From positions 1 to 60,358 of the forward strand of contig NZ_JAUSLE010000048.1 in the NCBI RefSeq assembly GCF_030646845.1: DNA of 60,358 bases, written 5' to 3'. Position numbers and translations under genes: made by a program. This DNA comes from Rhodoferax sp. Lineage in GTDB: Bacteria > Pseudomonadota > Gammaproteobacteria > Burkholderiales > Burkholderiaceae_C. A model generated the notes under the pieces. The model was given only the letters and a program-made list of their open reading frames with translations. It did not search any database and was not told where the DNA came from. Shown one piece after another: positions 17,109 to 25,188 of the stretch; the stretch's first letter is position 1, and every line of letters starts with the position of its first letter.

Positions 17109-17768
17109 ATGAAACGAAAGCAGTTCCTGCGCTACACGGGGGCTGCGTTGAGCGTAGCCGCTTTGGGTCCGGTGTTGACGGCATGCGGAGGGGGTAGTGA
17201 CTTTGTCAGTACAGCCCCCGCTGCAACGGTAGGCATCCTGTCGCCTGAAGAAATTGCGGGCCTGAAGTTCATGCGCGAAGAAGAGAAGCTGGCCCACGAT
17301 GTTTATGTGTACCTGTATGGCCTGTGGGGCGCCAATCCCAATGCCACTGTCTTCAGCCTGATCGCGCTGAGCGAGACTACCCACACCGAAGCTATTCTGG
17401 CGCTGCTGGTCAAGTACGGCATAGCCGATCCGGCGGCAGGGAAATTGCCTGGTGAATTTACAGACCCTGCTCTCCAGACCTTGTACAACACACTGATCGG
17501 CATGGGGCAGGTCAGTCTGATCGAGGCGCTCAAAGTCGGCGCCCTGATCGAAGAAACCGACATCCACGACATCAACGCCAAGAAGGCCGTCACCGACGAG
17601 GTGGACATCGTGCAGGTGTATGACAGCCTGCTGTGCGGTTCGCGCAACCACCTGCGTGCCTTCAATACACAGCTGCTGGCGCTGGGGGTGACCTATGTGC
17701 CCACGGTCATCACCCAGGCCGAATGGGACGCGATTGCCAACGCACTACCTGAAACCTGCGGCGGGTGA
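17109..17768 (+). CDS. DUF2202 ferritin-like lipoprotein (copy A)
   Basis: 219 residues. The N-terminus MKRKQFLRYTGAALSVAALG ends in a lipobox-like VLTAC. The DUF2202 domain (about 45-215) is a predicted four-helix ferritin-like fold. Candidate metal ligands are in MREEEKLAHDVY and LSETTHTEAIL (ExxH). A conserved segment, LIEETDIHDINAKKAVTDE, follows. The biochemical role of DUF2202 is not established. It is closely related to the copy at 19409, with a diheme cytochrome gene between them. Confidence 0.85.
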   Translation: MKRKQFLRYTGAALSVAALGPVLTACGGGSDFVSTAPAATVGILSPEEIAGLKFMREEEKLAHDVYVYLYGLWGANPNATVFSLIALSETTHTEAILALLVKYGIADPAAGKLPGEFTDPALQTLYNTLIGMGQVSLIEALKVGALIEETDIHDINAKKAVTDEVDIVQVYDSLLCGSRNHLRAFNTQLLALGVTYVPTVITQAEWDAIANALPETCGG

Positions 17769-17830
17769 CTCCAGGGGCACTTGGCTGGCGACCGTCTCCC
17801 TGTGCCAATGTGCGCCCGCCGGGCGATGTA

Positions 17831-19072
17831 TTACGGGGGGCAAGCCGGCGCCATGCCGTTGATCCAGTCGCGCACTAGCGCGTTGCCTTCTGCATGAAGC
17901 ACGTGCCGGCCCAGTTCAGGCATGGCCACGCTGGGCGGATTGACACCGCTGCGGTAGTTGCCGATACGGTAAAAGAGGAAGGACGCATCTGCATTGCCGG
18001 GCGTGATGTCGTAGTTGAACTGGCCGCTACGCTGTCCGCCCACCGGTGGCTTGCAGACGCCCAGACGGGTTGTATCCGTCACCGCCAGCTCCAGCCAGAG
18101 ACCTGTGTTGGCCGACCGGCCCGTGGCGCTGTGGCAAGAGGCGCAATTCACGTCCAGATAGGCCCGGGCGCGCGCCGCAACGGGCGCTGCCAGCACGTCA
18201 TTCCACACCACCATCCGGGGGGCCGGTGCCAAATAGCCGGCCAGCAACTGCAGCGCCGCCAGCGTGTCCAGCTGGTTCGCGCTGCCGGTGGTGTAGGCGT
18301 AGTCACGGTTGAGGTTGTTGGCCTTGGGGCCGATGGCTTCAAAAGTGCCTGTGCTCACATTCGTTGCATGACACGTCAGGCACTGGTTGTCGCTGGGAAC
18401 GGCATAGGTGAACGGGGTGCGCGCCCCCTGCGCGGATACCAGCTCGACGCTGACGTTCTGGCCCGCGCGCACCAATGTCGCATCCTTCTGGTCGGCGTCC
18501 CACACATAGGTGACCGCGCCCCAACGGCCACTGGGCTCACGCACCATCAGGCGCGTCTCGATCAGGCGGTTGTTCACCAGATCGACGGTTTCGCCGCCGT
18601 CCACCTGGTCTGTCTGCGCGGCCCCTACCAATCCCGGTGCAGAGGCGACGGCCTTGGGGTAGAAAAACGTCTTGCTGATGATGGCGCCGACCGGAAACTG
18701 CAGCTGCCCCTCCGCCATATAGCCAATCTGGGTGCCTTTGGGAAGCCACAGCGTGCGGAATTTGTGTGAGTAGTCGGAGAACAGCGCCGTATTCAGGCTG
18801 TAGGGCTGCACGCCCTGCTGGAGGGAAAGGGTCTGGCCGTTGCTCAGAATGAGGTTCCATGCCGAGAGCCTGGCAGGAGCCGTGGCGGCCGTGAAGACCG
18901 CGACACTGGGCGAAGCTGGCGCACCAGGACTGACCAGCGTCGTTGCGGGCGTCTCCGAGCCTCCCCCGCTGCCACTACCTCCACCTCCGCACGCGGTCAC
19001 TGCCAGCACCAGCCCCGCTGCCACTGCAGCAGCCGATCCACCCGTTTGCTTTCTCAAGCGCTTGCCCTGCAT
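17831..19072 (-). CDS. SO2930-family diheme c-type cytochrome lipoprotein
   Basis: About 413 residues from the ATG at 19072, which has GAAAGG upstream; an ATG at 19096 is less well placed. Lipobox-like AVTAC follows a hydrophobic segment, then a Gly/Ser linker. Two heme c sites are visible, CLTCH (with QCLTCHATN) and CASCH (with NCASCHSATG). The middle region (YSLNTALFSDYSHKFRTLWLPKG) is the SO2930/HNE_0200 family signature, as I recall it. It is probably an outer-membrane or periplasmic electron carrier. It is convergent with DUF2202 copy A and divergent from copy B. Confidence 0.82.
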   Translation of the reverse strand: MQGKRLRKQTGGSAAAVAAGLVLAVTACGGGGSGSGGGSETPATTLVSPGAPASPSVAVFTAATAPARLSAWNLILSNGQTLSLQQGVQPYSLNTALFSDYSHKFRTLWLPKGTQIGYMAEGQLQFPVGAIISKTFFYPKAVASAPGLVGAAQTDQVDGGETVDLVNNRLIETRLMVREPSGRWGAVTYVWDADQKDATLVRAGQNVSVELVSAQGARTPFTYAVPSDNQCLTCHATNVSTGTFEAIGPKANNLNRDYAYTTGSANQLDTLAALQLLAGYLAPAPRMVVWNDVLAAPVAARARAYLDVNCASCHSATGRSANTGLWLELAVTDTTRLGVCKPPVGGQRSGQFNYDITPGNADASFLFYRIGNYRSGVNPPSVAMPELGRHVLHAEGNALVRDWINGMAPACPP

Positions 19073-19408
19073 GCCATGCCTTTCGCAGATGAACATTGGA
19101 CATCCCGATGTTCATTCTTTCCAGTATGGTTTCTGCGTCGCATTTAGCCCCTGAGAATTGTCAGAGCCAGCCGATGAATTTGCCACTCTGCGCCACCCGG
19201 AGCGCGCAGTGGGTCGTCGTCCGATGCGGGTTGGCACCCGCCGGTTTGTGCCGCAAAACTGTAACTGCGCGTTACCGTGACGCACGTGTATTGACACATC
19301 GGCTTACATCCTCGCCCAATCGACTGAGATAGCTCAGTTGCATTGGCGGAGTGCGCCCCTACTCTGCCTGCATGAGCGGTGCCTTTGCATCGCATTGAAG
19401 GACGAAAA
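19073..19408. other. Intergenic region between cytochrome and DUF2202 copy B
   Basis: A 336-bp divergent control region. Apart from the palindrome at 19089-19115 I see no RNA gene, FNR box or convincing paired -35/-10. The copy B ribosome site (GAAGGA) is at its right end. Confidence 0.5.
19089..19115. promoter_or_regulatory. Palindromic operator candidate upstream of the cytochrome
   Basis: Perfect inverted repeat ATGAACAT-N11-ATGTTCAT, two turns apart, 17 bases before the chosen cytochrome start. The spacing suits a dimeric regulator. The regulator is unknown, and the sequence is not an FNR or LexA box. Confidence 0.4.
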
Positions 19409-20095
19409 ATGCAACGAAAGCAATTTTTGCGTTACATGGGCGTCACATTGGGTGTAGCGGCATTGGCCGCGTGTGGCGGCGGTGGTGGTGACCTTGCGAA
19501 TACAGCCATCCCCGCGACGCTGGCAGCCCAGGCCGCGACGGACCGGCTGGCAGACCCGGCGGCAACTGTGACAAGCCTGTCGCCGGAAGAAATCGCCGGC
19601 CTGAAGTTCATGCGCGAGGAAGAGAAGCTGGCGCACGACGTCTATGTGGCCCTGTTTGACCTCTGGGGTGCCAATGTCTTCAGCCAGATCGCGCTGAGTG
19701 AGACCACCCACACTGAAACCATTTTGGCGCTATTGACCAAGTACGGTATCGCTGATCCGGCGGCGGGCAAAGCGCCGGGTGAGTTTGAAGACCCCGCGCT
19801 CCAGACCCTCTACAACACACTGATTGCCATGGGGCGGCCCAACCTGATTGAAGCGCTCAAAGTCGGCGCGTTGATCGAGGAAACCGACATCCACGACATC
19901 AACGAGAAGAAGGCCGTTACGGACGAGGCGGATATCGTGAACGTGTACAGCAGCCTGCTGTGCGGCTCGGGCAACCACTTGCGCGCCTTCAACGGGAATC
20001 TGCTCGCGCAAGGAGTGACCTATGTGCCGCAGGTCATCACCCAGGCTGAATGGGATGCGATTGCCAGCGCACCCGCGGAGACCTGCGGGGGGTGA
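19409..20095 (+). CDS. DUF2202 ferritin-like lipoprotein (copy B)
   Basis: 228 residues, ATG with GAAGGA upstream. Lipobox ALAAC is followed by a Gly run. The domain is nearly identical in pattern to copy A: SPEEIAGLKFMREEEKLAHD, LSETTHTETIL and LIEETDIHDINEKKAVTDE. The linker between lipobox and domain is about 15 residues longer than in copy A. It ends TCGG like copy A. It is convergent with mrtJ, 6 bp apart. The role is probably the same as copy A but unproven. Confidence 0.85.
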   Translation: MQRKQFLRYMGVTLGVAALAACGGGGGDLANTAIPATLAAQAATDRLADPAATVTSLSPEEIAGLKFMREEEKLAHDVYVALFDLWGANVFSQIALSETTHTETILALLTKYGIADPAAGKAPGEFEDPALQTLYNTLIAMGRPNLIEALKVGALIEETDIHDINEKKAVTDEADIVNVYSSLLCGSGNHLRAFNGNLLAQGVTYVPQVITQAEWDAIASAPAETCGG

Positions 20096-20101
20096 TCTTT
20101 T

Positions 20102-20614
20102 TTATCGCTGTGCCAGCCAGGCGGTCAGCCCGAAACCGGTGTTGTAAATGGCATGCATCAGCACGGCCGGCCAGACGCTTCCCATGCGCTCCCGCAGGTG
20201 GCCCAACACCAGTGATGGCACCACCACCGCCAGCGCCCAGGCCAGCGGCTGCGCCCGCAGATGCAGCGCTACAAACCCCAGCGTTACCAGCAGATTGGCC
20301 AGCGTGAGCGGCCCCAGTCGGCGCGGCTGGCCACTGGGGCTGGTCAGCCGCAGTGCCTGCCCCTGCAGGATGCCGCGAAACACCAGCTCTTCCAGCAGCG
20401 GTTGCACCAGCGCAAACGAGGCCCAGGCGACCCAGCCCACCGGTGCGTGCATGCGCCCACCCACCAGTAGACCCAGCGCCAGCCAGGCCGGCAGCGCCAG
20501 CAGTACGGCCAGCGCCAGATGCGCGTCTGGCGGCCAGGCGGTCAGGGCGGGTTTGGGCCAGGTGAGGCCGCACTCCTGCATAAGGGTTGGCTGCGTTGAA
20601 TGCACGGTTCTCAT
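20102..20614 (-). CDS. mrtJ: MrtJ-like glutamic intramembrane sorting protease (CPBP family)
   Basis: 170 residues, mostly membrane helices. The CPBP motifs are all present: EELVFR (E75, E76, R80), FVALH (F114, H118) and HAIYN (H154, N158). It is very short for a CPBP protease, which fits the compact sorting enzymes of C-terminal signal systems. The three proteins with JDVT-type tails nearby, two of them immediately upstream, make MrtJ the best call. The expected reaction is cleavage near the tail Cys in the inner membrane. The ATG has GGGAAG directly upstream, and only 9 bases separate it from the T-run of the terminator of the preceding gene. Confidence 0.85.
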   Translation of the reverse strand: MRTVHSTQPTLMQECGLTWPKPALTAWPPDAHLALAVLLALPAWLALGLLVGGRMHAPVGWVAWASFALVQPLLEELVFRGILQGQALRLTSPSGQPRRLGPLTLANLLVTLGFVALHLRAQPLAWALAVVVPSLVLGHLRERMGSVWPAVLMHAIYNTGFGLTAWLAQR

Positions 20615-20623
20615 CTTCCCATG

Positions 20624-20653
20624 AAAAAAGCGCCGTCTGTTACCGGACGGCGC
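20624..20653 (-). terminator. Rho-independent terminator between substrate gene and mrtJ
   Basis: Read on the minus strand: GCGCCGTC, loop, GACGGCGC, then TTTTTT. It ends 46 bases after the upstream gene stop and 9 bases before the mrtJ ATG, so mrtJ mRNA must arise by read-through or from a promoter inside or before the hairpin. Confidence 0.85.
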
Positions 20654-20699
20654 TTTGCGTGATGCACCAGGACCTTTCAGCCCCGGTCGCGTCCCCAGT

Positions 20700-22349
20700 T
20701 TAGCGACGGCGCAGGCGGCGCACGCCCAGACCGATCACACCCAGTGCAGCCAACAGTGGCAGCATGGGGTCGAACGGTGCATTGCCGGTGGCCGTGGTGC
20801 AACCGCCACCGCTGCTGCTGGAAGCAGCCACGGCGGCGGTCGGAACCACCAGCGGTGTGGGTGTCGTGCCCTCCAGCGGTGTCGGTGTCGTGCCCACATA
20901 GCTGGGTGCAACCTGCGAATCGGCAACCACGGGAATGATGCGGATCGTGAAATCCTCTTTGCCGTCAGCGTTGCTATCACCAAGACCATTACCCACCTTG
21001 ACGATGTAGTTGAGGCCCAGATTCAGCACGTCCTCAATGTCGTCAATGGCGTAGAGCTTGTCTGCTTGCCACGCCTTGAATTCGGCATCACTGACGATGG
21101 CAGAACCCGAGTCGTTGTTCTTGCGCCAATTGGTGCCGTCCCACCAGGCGACGAGATCGGCATCGGTGCTTGGATTGTTGTCGAAGTCCCAGAAAATGCC
21201 TTTGGGCTGCCATTTGCTTGGCAGCCAGTCACCAAACAACGCCGTGTAGTTGCTCGGCAACGCGGTGGTTGATTTGATGGTGTCGTACGGGTTCAAGCCA
21301 GGGACTCCACTGACCGGGTCGATGTAGGTGGTAGCACAGCTGCCCGCCTTCGAGCACTCCTGTACCACGCCAAATCCGGCAGTACGGATATCAAAGAAAC
21401 CGTTAGTCGGGAAATGAGGCAGCTGCTGTGGACCGAACAGACCGTGCGAGAAGGTCGCCAAGCCTTCGACAGCGTCAAAAATATCCGAGCCGTCACGCGT
21501 AAAGACGCCTGAGATTTTCGTGCCTCCCTCGGCGATGCCGAGGGAAATGTGCAGATTGTTCTCAATGCCCAGGTTGGCTGCAGACTGGAAGCTGGCCCCC
21601 AAGCCTGTGCCGACCACAACTTTGTAGCCCTTGAGGCGCACGCCGGTGTAGTTGTTGATCTTGCTGAATACCTGATAGGGCTGCAGACCGCCACTGTTCG
21701 CCACATTGAAGAGCAGATCGATGGGTTTGCCCTCTCCACCATTCGCCACGCCATCCACGGTCGCCGGTTGCATGGCAATCTTGAACCGCTTGTGCGTCTG
21801 GAACTCGCTGGAGCAGATGACTGGTTGCGGAGTCGCACTGTCCAGGTACGCCGCAGCGGCATTGCCGGTTTCGGCAGCACTCAAGTAGGAGGTATTGATC
21901 AGGCAGTTTTGTGGCTTGCCGTTTTTGGTGGCGGTATCGCCATAGACCGCCTTGATGCCGGCAGGCTCGCCGACTGGCCAGACCTTGCCGGTCAGCTTGG
22001 CCATGATCGTGTTAGCCGCATCCTTGATGTAGCTCACAAAGCTGTCCCCAATCGCCATGGCCGAGTAGGCGCCCGTGGCTTTGTCAAACGTTCCGAACTC
22101 GGTGCCGTCGACCGTACGGACCAGTTTCACGTCCACATTGTCGAGATTCCAGGCGCCCACGCAGGCGGTGGTTTTCGATTCGTCGACATCCGTGGTGGCA
22201 GGGTTATCCACCCCGCAGGCCCCAAGCAGGCCGGCGGTGTTGTTCGAGTTGTTGATCTCGCCCGCATACAGGCTGGTCGTCAGCAGCATGCCGGCGACCG
22301 CAAGGTTCACCGCAGTGGCGCGTCGTGCTCGTGGTTTCGTGCGTGTCAT
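20700..22349 (-). CDS. Large exported protein with JDVT-CTERM tail (choice-of-anchor F-like)
   Basis: 549 residues. A Sec signal (AVNLAVAGMLLTTSLYAG) precedes a mature domain with a few Cys and no recognised enzyme motif. Overall it resembles what I recall as choice-of-anchor F family proteins, but this is tentative. A Thr-Pro linker (TPTPLEGTTPTPL) leads to the last 40 residues: GGGCT (Cys 517), APFDPMLPLL, a hydrophobic helix and RRLRRR. The tail is closely similar to that of the gene at 22512. It is directly upstream of mrtJ. The start has GAAGAGAGA upstream. Confidence 0.8.
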   Translation of the reverse strand: MTRTKPRARRATAVNLAVAGMLLTTSLYAGEINNSNNTAGLLGACGVDNPATTDVDESKTTACVGAWNLDNVDVKLVRTVDGTEFGTFDKATGAYSAMAIGDSFVSYIKDAANTIMAKLTGKVWPVGEPAGIKAVYGDTATKNGKPQNCLINTSYLSAAETGNAAAAYLDSATPQPVICSSEFQTHKRFKIAMQPATVDGVANGGEGKPIDLLFNVANSGGLQPYQVFSKINNYTGVRLKGYKVVVGTGLGASFQSAANLGIENNLHISLGIAEGGTKISGVFTRDGSDIFDAVEGLATFSHGLFGPQQLPHFPTNGFFDIRTAGFGVVQECSKAGSCATTYIDPVSGVPGLNPYDTIKSTTALPSNYTALFGDWLPSKWQPKGIFWDFDNNPSTDADLVAWWDGTNWRKNNDSGSAIVSDAEFKAWQADKLYAIDDIEDVLNLGLNYIVKVGNGLGDSNADGKEDFTIRIIPVVADSQVAPSYVGTTPTPLEGTTPTPLVVPTAAVAASSSSGGGCTTATGNAPFDPMLPLLAALGVIGLGVRRLRRR

Positions 22350-22437
22350 AAATTCATCTCTCTTCAGTCAAATAAAAAAACAGAACGCTTGCCCTCACTG
22401 CGGTGCGAGGACCTGACGGTTCAGTCATGAAATAAAT

Positions 22438-22455
22438 GCCGCCCGGTAACGGGCG
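22438..22455 (-). terminator. Terminator after the choice-of-anchor O gene
   Basis: On the minus strand CGCCCG-TTAC-CGGGCGGC is followed by ATTTATTT. The stem is about 6-8 bp. The T-rich tail is imperfect, so strength is moderate. Confidence 0.6.
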
Positions 22456-22475
22456 ACACTTTGCTTCCTACCAGA

Positions 22476-22499
22476 CACCGGGGCTTGCCAGCCCCGGTG
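22476..22499 (-). terminator. Stem-loop in the 3' UTR of the choice-of-anchor O gene
   Basis: CACCGGGGCT-GGCA-AGCCCCGGTG, a perfect 10-bp stem starting 12 bases after the stop. It has no T-run and could protect the 3' end or work with the next hairpin. Confidence 0.5.
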
Positions 22500-22511
22500 C
22501 AGCAAGGATGT

Positions 22512-24557
22512 TTAGCTACGACGTGCGCGGCGCAGGCCCACGCCGATCAGGCCCAGCGCAGCCAGCGCCGGCAGCATCGGGTCGAACGGTGCCTGGCCGG
22601 CGGCCATGGTGCAACCACCGCCACTGTCGCTGGTTGCGGTTGATGTGGTCGGTGTGACGGGTGGAACCACCGGATCAGCGACCGTACCCTCAGTACCGTT
22701 GCGGTAGATCACATCAGTCGCAGTCCCGCTTTTCTGCATCCACAGGGCTCCGAGAGTCTTGCCGTCAGGCGGCGAGCGCAGCTGGGCTTCCGACGCCTGC
22801 AAAGTAGCGCCGCCATCCCCAGCCAGCAGTTGTACCGTTTCGAAAGTGGCGCCCTGGTCCGTGCTGCGGGTCAGGTAGATATCCTGCGGCAGCGGCGTGG
22901 CCGAATTCGTTTCCGTACCCCAGGACGCAAACATCACATTGCGGTTTTGCACATCGGTCGCATCGGATGTCGCCACCGCAGTGGGCAGCTTGATCGTGCC
23001 CGGTGTGCCCACGAGACGAGGTTCGACGACACGCAGGGCCGGGTTCGTGATGTTGGACATATTTCTTGCCGCACCCCAAGTGTTGCCGCCGTCGGTCGAT
23101 CGCTTGACGTACAGGTTGTAGGTGGCGGTATAGGCATCGGCGGCAGCCTTGTCCGGCGTCATGTCGTACGCAATGGCGGCGAAGTCACCCCGCAACACGC
23201 CGCGTTGTGCCAGAGAGTTGTCGGTCAGGGATGCGGCGGTCGGATCGCTGAGGTTGATCGCGGTGTCCGCCAGCACATCGGCCGGGGCAAAACCAGTAGA
23301 GAGAGTGCCGCGTAACGCCGTGTTCTTGATCCCGCGGCGAACGACCACATCCGAAGCCGCTGCCGGCGTGGTGAGTGTGGTTTCGCGCCAGAGCAGCATC
23401 ACGTGGACGCCCTTGGTGTCGCCGTCGGCTGCATCGCCGTCCTTGTCCCCTGCGGTATCGAGCGCTTCGTTGCCTTGCAGCAGGAAACGGACGCGACGGG
23501 CGTTGTTGGCGGTGTTGCTGATCCCGGTGCCGGCCTTGTTGTTGTCGAGGTTCGGATAACTGCTGGCGGGGAAGTTGTGATAAATGATCTGCTTGCCGCT
23601 GGTGCCGTCACCCTTGGTTTCTTCGTAGGCAATGACGGCGGTGCTGCCGCTGATGGCAAGGTTGGCGCGGGATGCACCGGGCGTGCCTGTCGCCGTGTCA
23701 TTGTTGTCACTGACTTGGACCGGTGCAGGAAAGGCCGTGCCCGCCTCGAAACCGGTTTTGGACAGGTAGGTGTACCAGATGTTGGTGCCTGGGCTGACGT
23801 TGGCACCCGAGGCGCCATCGCCCGAACCCTCGGCATCGCCCAGCTGAAGACCCTTGGGGTCAGCCTGGAACGTGATGGCAAAGTGACCGGTCGATGCTGT
23901 GTCCGTCGTGTATTGCACGGATCCCGCCGGGACATCTTCGTCCGGATCCATCGAGCCATCCGTCAGGCGCTGCAGAGACCAACTCGTCCCGCCGTTAACA
24001 GATCGCGCTGCCCACAGGCACATGTAGGGTTGGTTGTGTCCCGTCAGGGTAACCAGGTTGGTATTGATTTTTTGTGTCGCAACGCCCTCGCAATCCGAAC
24101 TGGTCCACGTCAGTAAAGCGTCCGCCCCTTTGCCTGCGTTCAGAACGCCAATCGGGGGCACGAAGATGTTGGGTTTGTTGTTTGTGACAGTGAAAGCTTC
24201 CGTCACGGTGGTGACCGGGTCAGTCACGCTGATGGCGTTGCCGCCGTTGTTCGTGACTTGCGTTTGCGTCCAGGTGGCGCCGTTGTCGGTCGAACGCGCA
24301 ATCCAGATGTTTTGCGCACCGGCAGGACCATCGGCATAGACCAGCAACTGGGCTTTGACGTCGTATTGCGGAACCGCTGGATCCGATTTGTACGAAATCC
24401 AGCCCATCTTGGCCTTGTAGGCGTTATTGGCAGGATCGCTGGTCGATACAACGACGGGCGCGTCAAGCTGGATGAGTGTTGCGGCAATCGCCGCGGTCGC
24501 TACCGCCACAGCGGTGAGTGCAATGGCGACCTTGCCGTGTTTCAGTTCAAGTTTCAT
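22512..24557 (-). CDS. Choice-of-anchor O-like Asp-box beta-propeller with JDVT-CTERM tail
   Basis: 681 residues. The N-terminal helix (KVAIALTAVAVATAAIAATLI) is a signal sequence. Asp-box/BNR repeats typical of sialidase-type propellers are present: STDNGATW, SVNGGTSW, STDGGNTW and STDQGATF. No sialidase Arg triad is evident, so catalysis is not claimed. The tail (last 39 residues) is GGGCT (Cys 649), APFDPMLPAL, a hydrophobic helix and RRARRS, a JDVT-CTERM signal. TAGGAAAA precedes the ATG. An FNR box sits at -41.5 of its inferred promoter. Confidence 0.82.
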   Translation of the reverse strand: MKLELKHGKVAIALTAVAVATAAIAATLIQLDAPVVVSTSDPANNAYKAKMGWISYKSDPAVPQYDVKAQLLVYADGPAGAQNIWIARSTDNGATWTQTQVTNNGGNAISVTDPVTTVTEAFTVTNNKPNIFVPPIGVLNAGKGADALLTWTSSDCEGVATQKINTNLVTLTGHNQPYMCLWAARSVNGGTSWSLQRLTDGSMDPDEDVPAGSVQYTTDTASTGHFAITFQADPKGLQLGDAEGSGDGASGANVSPGTNIWYTYLSKTGFEAGTAFPAPVQVSDNNDTATGTPGASRANLAISGSTAVIAYEETKGDGTSGKQIIYHNFPASSYPNLDNNKAGTGISNTANNARRVRFLLQGNEALDTAGDKDGDAADGDTKGVHVMLLWRETTLTTPAAASDVVVRRGIKNTALRGTLSTGFAPADVLADTAINLSDPTAASLTDNSLAQRGVLRGDFAAIAYDMTPDKAAADAYTATYNLYVKRSTDGGNTWGAARNMSNITNPALRVVEPRLVGTPGTIKLPTAVATSDATDVQNRNVMFASWGTETNSATPLPQDIYLTRSTDQGATFETVQLLAGDGGATLQASEAQLRSPPDGKTLGALWMQKSGTATDVIYRNGTEGTVADPVVPPVTPTTSTATSDSGGGCTMAAGQAPFDPMLPALAALGLIGVGLRRARRS

Positions 24558-24588
24558 GCGGTTTTCCTAAAAAAATGGACCGTCGAAA

Positions 24589-24604
24589 AGCTTACAACCG
24601 TAAG
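24589..24604. repeat. Short inverted repeat in the 5' region
   Basis: GCTTAC-AACC-GTAAGC lies in the inferred 5' leader of the choice-of-anchor O mRNA, just after the predicted start of transcription at 24608. It could be an operator or an mRNA stem. Confidence 0.35.
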
Positions 24605-24614
24605 CATTTGTAAA

Positions 24615-24656
24615 AGTCTAGGGTTGCGGCGCTGGATTACTCTTGATTTATATCAG
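24615..24656 (-). promoter_or_regulatory. FNR-type box and -10 element of the choice-of-anchor O gene
   Basis: TTGAT-TTAT-ATCAG at 24643-24656 has the same form as the box at 11648. On the minus strand a TAGACT (24620-24615) lies so that the inferred start is 24608 and the box centre is at exactly -41.5. The -10 keeps the key T-A....T bases. In the plus direction the spacing toward the 24767 gene gives no good -10. Confidence 0.6.
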
Positions 24657-24766
24657 TACCAGGTGGGGTATTTGCGATCAGACTAACAACTGTGTATTCG
24701 ATACACCACGGTCTTGGGAGAATTTCATTTCCCGGACTCTTTTTATTGATGACAAAGGAGTTAACC

Positions 24767-25165
24767 ATGTTGAAACGCAAAGTAAATTTGACGGGTCTGG
24801 CGCTAGTTGCTGCAGTTGCACTGTCGGCCGCGGTGGTGACCACCAGTGCTGTGGCGCAGGATAAAACCCAGGACCGCACACAACTTCGCACCCAGGACCA
24901 GATCTATGGCAGCCAGTTCATGACGGACGGCGAGCGCAACGAATACCAGGCGCGGATGCGTAGCATGAAGACGGAACAGGAGCGTGAAGCCTACCGTCTG
25001 GAGCATCACAAACAGATGCAGGAGCGTGCCCGCGCCAAGGGTGTCTCGCTGCCCGATGAGCCGCCTGCGCGAGGCGCTGGACCTGGACCCCGCCCAGCTG
25101 CCGGCGGCGGGGCAGGGGGCGGCATGGGTGGTGGGATGGGCGGAGGCCCCGGCGGCAAGAAGTAA
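24767..25165 (+). CDS. Small exported protein of unknown function
   Basis: 132 residues, ATG with an excellent AAAGGAG site. The N-terminal signal (LTGLALVAAVALSAAVVTTSAVAQ) precedes a charged helical mature region (MTDGERNEYQARMRSMKTEQ, REAYRLEHHKQM) and a Pro/Gly-rich tail with GGGMGGGM repeats. Proteins of this layout are seen in betaproteobacteria without assigned function. It is divergent from the choice-of-anchor O gene and convergent with the Crp/Fnr gene. Confidence 0.75.
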   Translation: MLKRKVNLTGLALVAAVALSAAVVTTSAVAQDKTQDRTQLRTQDQIYGSQFMTDGERNEYQARMRSMKTEQEREAYRLEHHKQMQERARAKGVSLPDEPPARGAGPGPRPAAGGGAGGGMGGGMGGGPGGKK

Positions 25166-25188
25166 GCTAGCGCTGGCGTTGAGCGCCG

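Noticed and set aside
17109..20095. DUF2202 proteins as further CTERM substrates
   Set aside because: They end in TCGG with no hydrophobic helix or Arg cluster; they are ordinary lipoproteins.
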